From Lunularia cruciata (taxonomy: Eukaryota > Streptophyta > Marchantiopsida > Lunulariales > Lunulariaceae): 64,000 nucleotides of DNA. The stretch spans positions 43,910,333 to 43,974,332 of the forward strand of contig OX419756.1 in NCBI GenBank assembly GCA_948567375.1. The letters run 5' to 3'. This document shows, piece by piece, positions 13,901 to 24,088 of this stretch (the first letter of the stretch is position 1; every line of letters starts with the position of its first letter). The translations under genes were made by a program, and so were the position numbers. Under the pieces are notes generated by a model. That model made no database searches and was not told where the DNA came from. It worked only from the letters and a program-made list of their open reading frames with translations.

Positions 13901-14626
13901 AATAAAGGATAGCGTATAATCAGATGTGCCACCCCCAACATCATGCTAGACTAAATCTATGTAGTGGTAGGTGGCTGACTAGTTGGTAGTCTATCATGCA
14001 CCCCATCACCACCTACCACACCTACATTAGGATGTCTAGGAGCCATGGATATAGTCTATAGTACCTTAGAGACCATGAAAGACTCAGGAAGTTTGACCTA
14101 TCTCTCAACCTCTCCTCTTTGTGAGTCCAACTCCACTAATGCTCCTCTTGGCTCTAGAGCATATATTGCACTCCTAGTCACTATGGTAGATGCATCCACT
14201 TGTGCTTCTCCGCATATGAAATCCAAGACATCTCTATCACCAACATATGAGGTAGAAGCCTCAACAACCGAATCTGATCTCCTCTAAGCTATGGCCATGG
14301 TAGCCAATCTCTACTCCAACTGCTCAATCCGAGTAGCCATGGCTATATTAGAAGTAAGGGCATGTACTGCACCTCTACTAGGTGTGGATCCTCTAACACC
14401 ACCTCTACTACCTACCATAGTAGCTCTACCACTCCGTAACTCTGGGTGTAGGTCAAAGCACCAATCATTAATGTAACCAAATATATAGCAATGCTCACAC
14501 TTCTTTGTGCTGGTTGTGATGCACCAAAGGTATCAGGTTCATTGCTGTAAGTGCACTCTCTCCTATGATAAGGTCCCCAACAAACAACACTACCATTCAT
14601 TGGTTGCTGTTGACTCAAAAGTGAAG

Positions 14627-14709
14627 GTAAGGTTCTAGCTATAGTAGGTCCTCCACTCGCTCCATAGGATCTAGAGCGAGTGGAGGACCTACTATAGCCA
14701 GACCCTTAC
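14627..14709. repeat. Long inverted repeat (hairpin) inside the gypsy element
   Basis: Arms of about 36 bp (14627-14662 and 14674-14709) flank an 11-bp spacer (14663-14673). The inner 25 bp of each arm pair perfectly, and the outer part has a few mismatches. The inner arm reads 'gtaggtcctccactcgctc' on the plus strand and its reverse complement follows. No coding role is apparent. It could be a template-switch or fold-back scar. Confidence 0.85.
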
Positions 14710-16139
14710 TATACATATCCTTGGAAACCAACATGGCATGGTGCACTACTACACTCTAGAAGAAGTAACTATTGTGGATGAGGTCTCCCTACCAAATCTA
14801 GATGTCACCACTCTCTCCTCCATCATGTTGAGGTCAATACGCTCAGCCAAACCAAAAACCATTGCCAAAGTAAGTGAAGTAGCTTGTAACAATGTAGCAT
14901 CACAGACTCTACATCACAACTCCCTATCCAATATCCCATACTAAAAATAGACTGCCTAGGCCTTAGTAAAACTGATCAATCATCTCATACGAGTGTATGC
15001 CTTGCGTAGGCTCTCTCTAGCCTTCTATTGGAACTCTTGCAAGCTCATCAGCTTGTTAGTCTGCACTCTCTAGTAGTTTTGCCTCAAACACTAGAAGAAC
15101 TCCACCATGGGATTAAACTCCAATACTATACCACCTCATGTAATAGTACTTCCACTCATATTAGCACCATCTCCAAGAGATCTACCAATGCTACTAGAGC
15201 TAAAACGCGTAGGTACAACAGATCCACCCCTAGAAATTGAGCTTGAAGTAATGCAGATATAGTTTAGACACCAATATTGTCTCCGTAGCTCAATCTCCTC
15301 CAAGTGAGCTCTCTTGAACTCATGTTAGTCGTCCATCAGCGGACCTTCAAATGCTAAAACAATCCTTTCCATCCCATGAACGGTGTGAACAAAGTCGGTT
15401 ACTCATTTGCTGCAAATCACACCAACTATCAAACTCCTAGATGAAGTCATCCAACTCAATGGTACCCATTGTACCATAGTAACACCAAGGACCTTTGGAG
15501 GCCCCATAAATCTTGTCCATGTCCCACAATAATGGTGCGGACACAACAAGTGCACTCTCAACTAGGTCAGCTCTTGTGTCAAACTCCAACTCTTAATCTC
15601 CTCCCTTATTGGGACCTAAGATATAGGTCAATACCAAGTGCCACTCCAAGTAAACCCACTACGTACTATTATGCTATCTCCTCAGAATCCCCAAAGAACT
15701 CAATGGTGATAAAAGTAACCAAGAATCGCAACCCGCAACTATAACCTCCGCAAGTACCCCACCAAGTGCTAATACCTCCAATTACCAACACCACCAACTA
15801 ATGTAGCTCTAACTAAATCTTTCACTAACTCTTCACTCAAGCCAAATTGGAAAGATAGGGATTGTCAAATCTTTAATTTGTGAGAATGGGTTCTCAACTC
15901 CACCTTTAATTTCACTTTCTAAGCTCAACTCGTACCAGATTGTTCCTATGTTCACCTCTTGAGTTCAAAATCACAACTACCGCTTGAAATTGATTCTCTC
16001 TAGCTCCAAATTTGGCTAGCGCTTCCACACACAATCACTCAAAGCGAAATCAGAATTGTGATCAAGGTACCAAATCCACCGGGCTTGGAGATATCACCAC
16101 CACCTTCAGTTCCTACACTTGATTTCCCCATGACTCTCA

Positions 16140-16568
16140 CTTCTCTATTGTAATCAGTTCGTTTACACAACTTGACTTACACTCAATTAGATCAATACTT
16201 AATCTATCACTCCATAATCTACCAACAATTGAGCATTAATTACAATCAAGCCACATCCACTCTAGCTAAGAGACTCTAGGTGACACTTATCGGCTTTCTG
16301 TCCACTCTAGTTAGGAACTCGAAAGCTCAACAACAAAGAAGTGAGCTCTCTGGAGTTGCACTCCCAAGGTATACTACTAATTTTGACCTAGGTCTCCAAC
16401 AACGGTCTCGCTGATGGCACACTCGACGGTGCAAATGGTGCAGTGACGGTGCGGCCTACCATGAAATCAATACCCAAAACAAAAAATCTGACCGTAATAC
16501 CTCTAACTACTATCATTGTTACTCTAGTGTTCAAGCAATCTAGATGTGATGCTACAAATGGCGTGACA
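16140..16568 (-). repeat. LTR of the minus-strand gypsy element, high-coordinate copy (5' LTR)
   Basis: The block aligns with 7810-8261 and ends in GGCGTGACA. The two LTRs differ at many positions along the alignment, which indicates an old insertion. The outermost 80 or so bases seen at 7726-7810 are not clearly conserved on this side. The minus-strand sequence just inside (about 16065-16080) includes TGGTACCTTGATCA, which may be a worn primer-binding site. Confidence 0.65.
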
Positions 16569-16949
16569 CGATCCTTGTCTTATCAATTGGTCAAACATGT
16601 CTAACCAAAGGGAATCTTTAGAGAATCTTCTTGCATGAAGCTCAAAATCATGTGGATGACGTGCTATTGGAAAGCTCTTGATGAGACAAACCCAGAGAGA
16701 GAGAGAAAGTAAGCTTTTTCTCCCAAATTGAAAGGATCTCTTCTATTTTTTAGGTCTAATTCATGTTTAGGCCTTCAGAATTGACTCTAAAGTTTTCAAT
16801 CTATTTTTGACTTCTACCCTATTAGTAGAAATATCCTTTTGGTGACACTTCTATCTGATCTACTTACCCCATCATACAAAACATCATTCTAGATGTTGCC
16901 AAGTCAAATTTCACCTATAGATAATATGTATAACCATTGGTATTACATA

Positions 16950-17330
16950 TACAATGCAAAGCTTCCTTCTCTTGCATAAACCTCATACTTATTAGGTTGA
17001 TATGTAGAATTACCCTCTACTTTGCTATCCTATTTGGAAATTAATTACATTGAAATTTCAAAATGTTGCCCATGGATAATTTGGTTGTCCCTCTCAAAAA
17101 CTCATTCCTCTCTATTAAACTCAACCTTTATGTATTCAATTCCACTTGGGAAGCCTACAAGCTTCATCGTGACTCTCAATCTAAGAGCACATTATTATAT
17201 TCCTTGATGTGCCATGGTGACATAATTCTCTCCCCATCTTTGAGGGGTATTTATAGCTTTGGAAAATGACAATTTTATTCTCTTCTTGAAAGGCAACTCT
17301 TTTTCTTGATTTTGGTTGAACTTGAATCTC
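16950..17330. other. Unassigned AT-rich spacer before the SD1 duplication
   Basis: About 380 bp between the end of the R repeat and the start of the segmental duplication. Two overlapping short frames are open (about 60-68 codons) but carry no motif I recognise. No RNA gene or repeat ends were seen. Confidence 0.4.
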
Positions 17331-17489
17331 AAACAATTGATGGAGATTCTGGATTGGATGTTTTTATTTCTTGAATCATAAGGTATTTCATTGCTATGTC
17401 ATCTATCACTATCAATATAAATAGAAATATACATAAAATCCTATCACCCCATCACACTCGGAGATTTTTAAGAGTATAACATTGCACCA

Positions 17490-18018
17490 TGTTAAATTAG
17501 GTAATCTCTAGTTTAGGGACTTTTTGTTAGAATCAGACAAAATAGGTACTATTCATGGGTGAACACTATTCATGTCCACTGTTCACATGCATTCCATGTG
17601 CTGCATGTGTTACATGAGCACTATGGTAGCACACCATTCAACACACCTTTCAGTACACCATTTAGCACACCTTTCAGTACACTCTTCTATCTATATAATC
17701 CCAGTCAGGAGTTTCTTCTATTGGAGTTGATTTCTACCACTTCTCCTCTGCATTTCGTGAAGTCCTGAGCTGCCTAACACCATCTCAAGAGTGTTATGTA
17801 TTGGAGTTTTGTATCTCAGTATTGGAGGTTATTTATGCTACGTGAGTGAACTGGCTGTATTGTCTTTGAAGGCTAGGAGAGAAGTGAGTCTTTCTATTAG
17901 GAGTGTCTGCTCTGGTGAGACTAGGGAAGCTGAGTGTTAGGATGTCTGATACATCAAAAGTCAGAATGCCTGAGAAGAGACCATCTACTTCAAAGAACAG
18001 GAACAAAGGTTCTCATCA
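17490..18018 (+). repeat. 5' LTR of the copia element
   Basis: The block starts TGTTAAATTAGG and ends GGTTCTCATCA (TG...CA ends). A TATA-like 'tctatctatataatccc' lies near 17690, as expected for an LTR promoter. The next bases, GGTTATGGGCCCAC, sit where a methionine-tRNA primer-binding site would be and resemble one. Confidence 0.85.
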
Positions 18019-18076
18019 GGTTATGGGCCCACAATCACCATTGGGATTGATATGAGAACTCAGAGAGATAGAGAGA

Positions 18077-19414
18077 TTGGGAAAGACTAACTACAAAGCT
18101 TGGGGTTTGGATTTGAAGTCTATCTTAGACAGTTATGACTGTCTAGAGTTTGCATTAGAAGCTCGTGATATAGATGAGCTAGAGACAAACAAGGAGGAGA
18201 GAGTCAATCATGCTACTACTAGGAGGTTTTTGCTAAGGGCTATAGAAGAGCCATCTAGAGACCTAGTAGATACTTATGCTTGGAGTTGGGAGATTTGGGA
18301 CAAAATCAAGAGTTATTACACTATTGAGAAGCTGGAAAGCTCCTACTGAGTCTGGTCTGTAGTAAAGAACTTGAGATTATAGGATGGTGAAGATTTCACC
18401 TATTATCTGTCAAAACTACAAAAACTCTTCAAGAGTATGAAGGAGGACAAGGTTGTACTTACAGAGAAGTTTGAGATCAATCATCTCTTAGATAGTCTTC
18501 TTTCAAGCTATGACTTTGTCCTAGTAGCTTTGCAAGTTTTACCAGTTGAAACTGTCACATGGGATTATGTGATACACAAATTGCTTATGTTTAGCAGACA
18601 CAAAGAGGACAAAGGGCTGAAGTTAATTGATGAGCAGGGAGATGCTGCTTTATTCAGTGCTTCTTCTCATTCAAGAAGAGTGCCAAATGGAAGAGTGAGC
18701 AAACTAGAGCAAGCCAGAGTGAGTAAATCTAGTAAAGGAGTTAGTAGTGTTGATGATAGGACTTGTTATTTCTGTCATGAGAAAGGTCGTATTGCACCTT
18801 TATGTCCCAAGAGAGGAGAAAGGAGAGAACAAGAGCTGAAGAAGGTAGGCAAGAGACCTCAACCAACAAAAGGTCAAACATCTGGGAGTTCAACTTACAA
18901 CTCAGAGGAGTGCCATGAAATAGTCAGCAATGAGGAGGGGTACTCAGCAGAAGAGCCAGATTGTGGAATGTTGGCAGAATCACAATTGTCCTCAAACGGT
19001 TTTGGATGGTTCTTGGACTCAGGAGCCACCTCTCATATCTGTTATCAGAAGCAGCTGTTCTCAACTCTTCAACCTCTGAAGACTTTCAAGAGTGTCCGTT
19101 GTGGACCTGGGATTCTGAATCCAGTGTTAGGAATTAGCAAAGTTCCTATTGCCTTCATGGGATGTTCTAGAAAAGGCTATTTGGAAAATGTATTGTATGT
19201 TCCAGATTACACCAAGAACTTGATATCAGTACATAGCCTCATGGAGCATGGAGTGGATGTTCTATTTGAAAGCAACAGAAATCAATGTATTTTGAAGAAA
19301 GGAGAGTTGGTCCTTGGGTATGGTACTGCCAAAGGGAAACTGTTCAAGTTGATGGAAGCTGATTGTTTTGATTCTACATTGGTAGCAGAAAACAGAAATG
19401 ATATCCATCTCTAG
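18077..19414 (+). mobile_element. Copia gag and protease region
   Basis: The first part resembles the copia gag-polypeptide family (MGKTNYKAW... with WDKIKSYY). It is followed by a CCHC-like zinc knuckle (CYFCHEKGRIAPLCP, near 18768-18812) and an aspartic-protease active site in WFLDSGATSHIC (near 19010-19045). The pre-integrase segment follows. It is a worn fossil. Confidence 0.85.
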
Positions 19415-19417
19415 CAT

Positions 19418-20089
19418 TTGAGGTTAGGGCACTTGTCAGAGCAAAACTTATATGCTCTAGAGAAGGTAGTGGAGGGCTTGAAACTAGATCCCAAAGGAAA
19501 ACTCAAATTCTGCAGTGGGTGTGCAGAAGGTAAGGCACACAAAGCTCCTATCCCCAAGAAATCTTCATCTAGAGCTTCTGGTCTTCTAGATGTTGTACAT
19601 TCTGATGTATGGGGATACATGACTAAGAAGTCATTGAGTGGAGCAGCCTACTATGTTTCCTTTGTGGATGATTACAGTAGAAAGAGCTTTATCTATCTCA
19701 TGAAAAGCAAGGATGAAGTGCTACAAAAATTCCAGAAGTTTGTAGCCATGGCTGAGTTGCAGATTGGGAGGAAAGTCAAGCGATTGAGAACAGATGGAAG
19801 CAAAGAGTACAGGAATGAGGAATTCCTCTCTTTTTTGTCAGAAAAGGGAATCCTCCTTGACTATACTGCCAGAGACAGTCTTGCACAGAATGGAGTTGCA
19901 GAAAGGTTGAATAGGATACTGGTGGACAAAGCATTGGCAATGCTCCAACATGCCAAGTTGGAGAGAAAGTTTTGGGATGCTGCAATTAGCACTGCAAATT
20001 TCTTAGAAATATCAGTGGTACCACAACATTGCAAGGAAGAACTCCTGAAGAATGTTGGAGTGGTAAGACACCTAATCTTTAAGCTTTGA
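19418..20089 (+). mobile_element. Copia integrase region
   Basis: The region starts with the LGHLSEQNL pre-integrase motif and a CSGCAEGKAHK zinc-binding end. The catalytic core follows, with DVVHSDVWG, YYVSFVDDYSRKSFIY and NGVAERLNR, the D-D-E core signature of copia integrases. It lies upstream of the reverse transcriptase, as in all copia elements. Confidence 0.9.
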
Positions 20090-20715
20090 AAGTTTTTGGA
20101 TGTCCTGCCTATGTTCATATCCCCAAGGAGCAGAGGAGGAAGTTCACAAAGAAGGCTGAGAGAATGCTTTTTCTAGGAGAGGGACTGAAAGGATATCTTC
20201 TGTACAATCCTAAGTCTGGACAGATCATCACAAGTAGAGATGTACTCTTTGATGAATTGAGGACTTGGAGTGAGAATAATGATGAGTTGCAGAAGCAAGC
20301 TGATCAGTTTGATCAGCCTGATCAATCTATCTTCCCAATCTGCAGAGTCAGTTTTTCAGATCAATCATTAGAAGAGCAATCTCTACCTGAAGTTGATGGT
20401 TCACCAAAGGAGAGTCTGAAGGTGTACAAAAGAAGGCCTAAATAGACAGTGGTTTCTGATTCTGATACTCCAGAAGATGACCTCCACAAGTAGAATGTAG
20501 ATGCAGAATCTTGGAGCGAGACTCCAGAGATGTCAAGAGACAACATGAATCTTCTGGGCACAAAGCCAAGAAGATCACAGAGAGATAGAAAACCTATTGA
20601 CAGACTTGGTTTTCTATCAGAAGAGATGTTAGATGAATCTTACATCTGTCATGAAGATTGTGATCCAGACACTTTAAAGCAAGCTTTGCTCAGACCAGAT
20701 CTGAGTTAGTGAAAG

Positions 20716-21918
20716 TTGGCTATAGCAAAAGAGAAGAAGTCTCTTCAGACTAATGGTACATTGGTACTAGATGATTTACCACCATGTAGGAAAGCAATTG
20801 GCTGCAAATGGGTTTTTAGGGTCAAAAGTGGAGATGAGAATAAGATACTCAAGTACAAGGCAAGACTTGTTGCAAAGGGCTTCAATCAGAAAGCATCAAT
20901 AGATCATTCAGAAACTTCTGCACTAGTTACCAGGTATGGATCTATTTGCATACTTCTAGCCCTTACAACAGAGAGAGATTGGGAAGTGGAGCAGTTGGAT
21001 GTGAAAACAACCTTTTTGAATGGAGATTTGAGAGGCTCTATCTACATGGATGTTCTAGATGGATATACTGAAGGCAAAGGAAAAGTATGCTTGCTTAAGA
21101 AGGCCTTATATGGTCTTAAGGAAGCTCCTAGAGCCTGGTATGAGAAACTAGACTCATACTTGAGAGAGCAGGATTTCAAACAAGCAGATTTTGACATGAG
21201 TGTGTATACTAGAGATGATGTATACATAGCTGTATATGTAGATGATCTATTATTCTTGGGGAATAGGGAATCTATCAAAGGAGTGATAGATTTCTTGTGC
21301 TTTGTTTTCGAGATGACTATCCTTGGTCTTGTAAAACTCGTTTTGGGAATCAAAGTGAGCAGAGACAAAGAAGCAGGATGGATCCAAATCAGTCAACCAC
21401 AGTATGTGAGATCCATACTAGCTAAGTATCAGATGACAGAGGCAAATCCTATCTCTACACCTCTTGATCTGGGGTGGAAGCACAGCAGAATCATAGACGG
21501 GGAGATGAATTTCTGTGACAAAGTATTGTATCATAGTGCTCTTGGTTCTCTAATGTTTATCATGGTCTGTACAAGACCAGATATATGCTATGCAGTGGGA
21601 GCACTAGCTAGATATACTAGCAACCCTGCACGAGCACATTGGAAAGGTATAAAGAGAGTATTCAGGTACTTAAAGGGTACTCCAGATGCATTCTTGGAGT
21701 ATAGAAAGCAAGGGAACATACTTGCTCCTACTCTTCAAGCCTATACAGATGCTAGTTGGGGAGATGACACAAATAACATCAGATCAACTAGTGGATATGT
21801 AGTTATGCTTAGTGGTGGAGCAATCAGTTGGCGTAGTAAACAACAAACATCTGTTGCTTTGTCTACTACTAAGGCAGAATTTATGGCTGCTTCAAATGCT
21901 ACTCAAGAAGTCATCTAG
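20716..21918 (+). mobile_element. Copia reverse transcriptase and RNase H region
   Basis: About 400 codons match the RVT_2 family. Landmarks are CKWVFRVK, EQLDVKTTFLNGDL, KALYGLKEAPRAWYEKLD and the catalytic YVDDLLFLG. The RNase H part follows, with AYTDASWGDD and SKQQTSVALSTTKAEF. This is the longest retroelement frame in the window. The element as a whole is not intact. Confidence 0.93.
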
Positions 21919-22208
21919 AACAGGAGACTTCTTAAGGAGCTTTTGAGCAAGAAAGTCCCACTACATTGTACTGTGACAATACATGAAGTATAGCACTCAG
22001 CAAAAATCATGTACATCACCCAAGGACTAAGCACATTGAGATTAGAAGAAGATTTGTAGAGGAGAAAGAAAGGAGAATGTTGTGAAGTTAGTTTACTGTC
22101 CTACACATGAGATGACAACAGATGTGTTTACAAAAGCACTACCTAAAGATAAACACATGAAATGTGTAGTAGAAATGGGAATAGTCCTAAACTCTCATTA
22201 AGTGGGAG

Positions 22209-22744
22209 TCTTAAATTAAGTACTCTCTAGTTTAGGGACTTTTTGTTAGAATTAGACAAAATAGGTACTGTTCATAGGCAAACACTGTTCATGTCCATTG
22301 TTCACATGCTTTCCATGTGCTGCATGTGTTACATGAGCACCATGGTAGCACACCCTTTAGCACACCTTTCAATACACCCTTTAGCACACCTTTTAGTACA
22401 CTCTTCTATATATATAATCCCAGTCAGGAGTTTCTTCTACTGGAGTTGATTTCTACCACTTCCCCTCTACATTTAGTGAAGTCCTGAGCTGCCTAACACC
22501 ATCTCAAGAGTGTTATATATTGGAGTTTTGTATCTTAGTATTGGAGGTTATTTGTGCTGCGTGAGTGAACTAGCTGTACTGTCTTTGAAGGCTAGGAGAA
22601 AAGTGAGTCTTTCTATGTGCAATTAGGAGTGTCTGCTCTGGTGAGACTAGGGAAACTGAGTGTTAAGATGTCTGATACATCAGAAGTCAAAATGCTTGAG
22701 AATAGACCATCTACTTCAAAGAACATGAACAAAGGTTCTCATCA
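22209..22744 (+). repeat. 3' LTR of the copia element
   Basis: Collinear with the 5' LTR over its whole length, ending GGTTCTCATCA, with the same TATA-like region (near 22408). It directly follows the purine tract at 22200-22208. Flanking sequence resumes the SD1 duplication at 22745. Confidence 0.85.
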
Positions 22745-23859
22745 TACCATATGTAATCAAACGATCATGCAATAGACATGAAAGTGGGAAACAAATACCG
22801 GTGAGAGTTTTTACATGTAGAACGTGTGCGGAAAAAGATGGCATAATCAGAGGACCTATGGAGAGGTACATGTATATTGAGTTGGATAACAATAGAGTCA
22901 TTTTGTGAAACATTTTGAAATAGTGTCAAATGGTGAAATACCCATAAAGAAACATTTCTAGATTTCAAATCCAGATCTTAATCTCCACTTAAATTATTGA
23001 AATTTGAGTGCTTGATTCACGTAATAAGAATAAAATGCATGGATCACTGACAATAGGGGTTTCAAAGATTTCTCTAAATTTTTCCTTGCAACAGCTACAA
23101 TCCTAACGTAGATGGCGTATAGCAGGTTACTATGGTGCTGACATTGGGAGCACCGTATGAATCCATAAACTAATTTATTGGGGCTTAGCCCCATGTTACC
23201 TTTTTTGTCTCTCCCTTGTAGGGCTTGACGGGTTTTCCCATCCTTTGTTTTTCCTATGTGATAGCCTTTTTCTATTTATTGGTAGATTGTAAGAATTGTA
23301 TGGGTAGCGTGTAAAGTATGGGAAATATATATAGTCGAAAATAATTTTATGGGTATTTGAAAAGATGACCCATAGCTTTCAGGGATCCAGTGATATCAAA
23401 TTAAAATTTATTTACTTTAATTTAATTATAAAATTTTCAAACCCTACTTTGTGACGAGGCCATTGGTTTTAAAACCAACCCCTGCGTACGAATATCTATA
23501 AAATATTATATAGACTTCACGCCAATACCCGTATAGTTTTGAAAATCTAGAATTTCAAACCCGCTAATGACTCGCGTGAACGGATCAGTCTTTGGCGTAG
23601 TAGCTTGATGCAAACGCTGAACGAAAACGTTTGGTTCTAGAGGTTTTTGCTCGGCAACAAGACTCCGCTTCGTAAATTCCCGTCAAGAATCTATAAACTC
23701 CCCCGAAATACGAAAATAACGGTTTCTCTTAATTTTTCACTAATTCCAGGGAAGGTTCTTCTCTGCAAGAATATGGCTGGGAAACACGTAAACGGGAACA
23801 CTCTAAAATCTGCCGGGACGCAAGCACCGTACACTTTTCGCCCGTTCGCTCTTACTTAG

Positions 23860-24088
23860 TGACAGACTGCCTCGCCCGGCCGCCCGCCAAAATAGCTCAG
23901 GTCCCGTGCCCAGGGCTCGGCGCCCGGGAATGGATTTGGACGGGTTTAGGGTGCCCCGGGCTCGGCGCCCGGGAACGTCGTCGTCGTCTCCTTTCTCTTA
24001 CTTCCTCCCGGTACCGAGTCGTCTGTGGACAGGTCTCTACGATTTTGAAAGAAGCGAGCGAGCCATTTGGGTTTACAAACTTGGCAAG
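23860..24088 (+). promoter_or_regulatory. GC-rich 5' region of RRP46
   Basis: This stretch is markedly richer in G, C and CpG than its surroundings and runs directly into the RRP46 start codon. A 17-bp sequence, GGCTCGGCGCCCGGGAA, occurs twice (23914-23930 and 23959-23975). The equivalent region of SD1 copy 2 (61170-61331) has it only once and with a mismatch. It probably covers the promoter and 5' untranslated region. The exact transcription start cannot be read from sequence. Confidence 0.5.

Larger units (their letters stand above)
7726..16568 (-). mobile_element. Ty3/gypsy LTR retrotransposon, degenerate, minus strand
   Basis: The element is bounded by LTR-related sequence with TGTCA...TGACA ends and reads on the minus strand. 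Parts recognised from high to low coordinates are: an uncharacterised gag/protease portion (about 11.6-16.1 kb); the pre-reverse-transcriptase linker near 11344-11556 (contains FAFNMKDLG); reverse transcriptase with a YIDD box (10704-10925); integrase core (9331-9513); and a PHD-type finger (8521-8757). It is broken in many places and clearly old. It sits inside a family R repeat. The clade is not settled; the usual chromodomain was not seen. Confidence 0.75.
7480..16949 (-). mobile_element. Family R solo-LTR-like repeat, copy 2, split by a gypsy element
   Basis: On the minus strand, 7480-7725 matches the promoter half of family R and 16569-16949 matches the other half. Together they give about 627 bp, the size expected for a complete copy with TGTAATAC/GTATTACA-type ends. 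The two halves are separated exactly by the LTR ends of the gypsy element at 7726-16568, so R was present first. No clean target-site duplication is visible at the junctions. Confidence 0.65.
17490..22744 (+). mobile_element. Ty1/copia LTR retrotransposon inserted in SD1 copy 1
   Basis: Long terminal repeats lie at 17490-18018 and 22209-22744. Recognised parts, in order, are: gag (about 18077-18800) with a zinc knuckle, protease, integrase (19418-20000), reverse transcriptase and RNase H (20716-21900). The integrase-before-reverse-transcriptase order defines copia. The purine tract AAGTGGGAG abuts the 3' LTR. CACCA precedes and TACCA follows the element, a probable 5-bp target duplication. 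SD1 copy 2 shows the unoccupied site near 60303. The element is broken in several places. LTR divergence of several percent by eye suggests a moderately old insertion, younger than the duplication. Confidence 0.92.

Noticed and set aside
13582-13944. 120-codon minus-strand ORF as a host gene
   Set aside because: It lies inside the gypsy element in the element's own orientation and has no recognised host domain; treated as part of the gag/protease portion.
21042-21368. 108-codon minus-strand ORF
   Set aside because: Antisense of the copia reverse transcriptase region, whose conserved motifs are on the plus strand.
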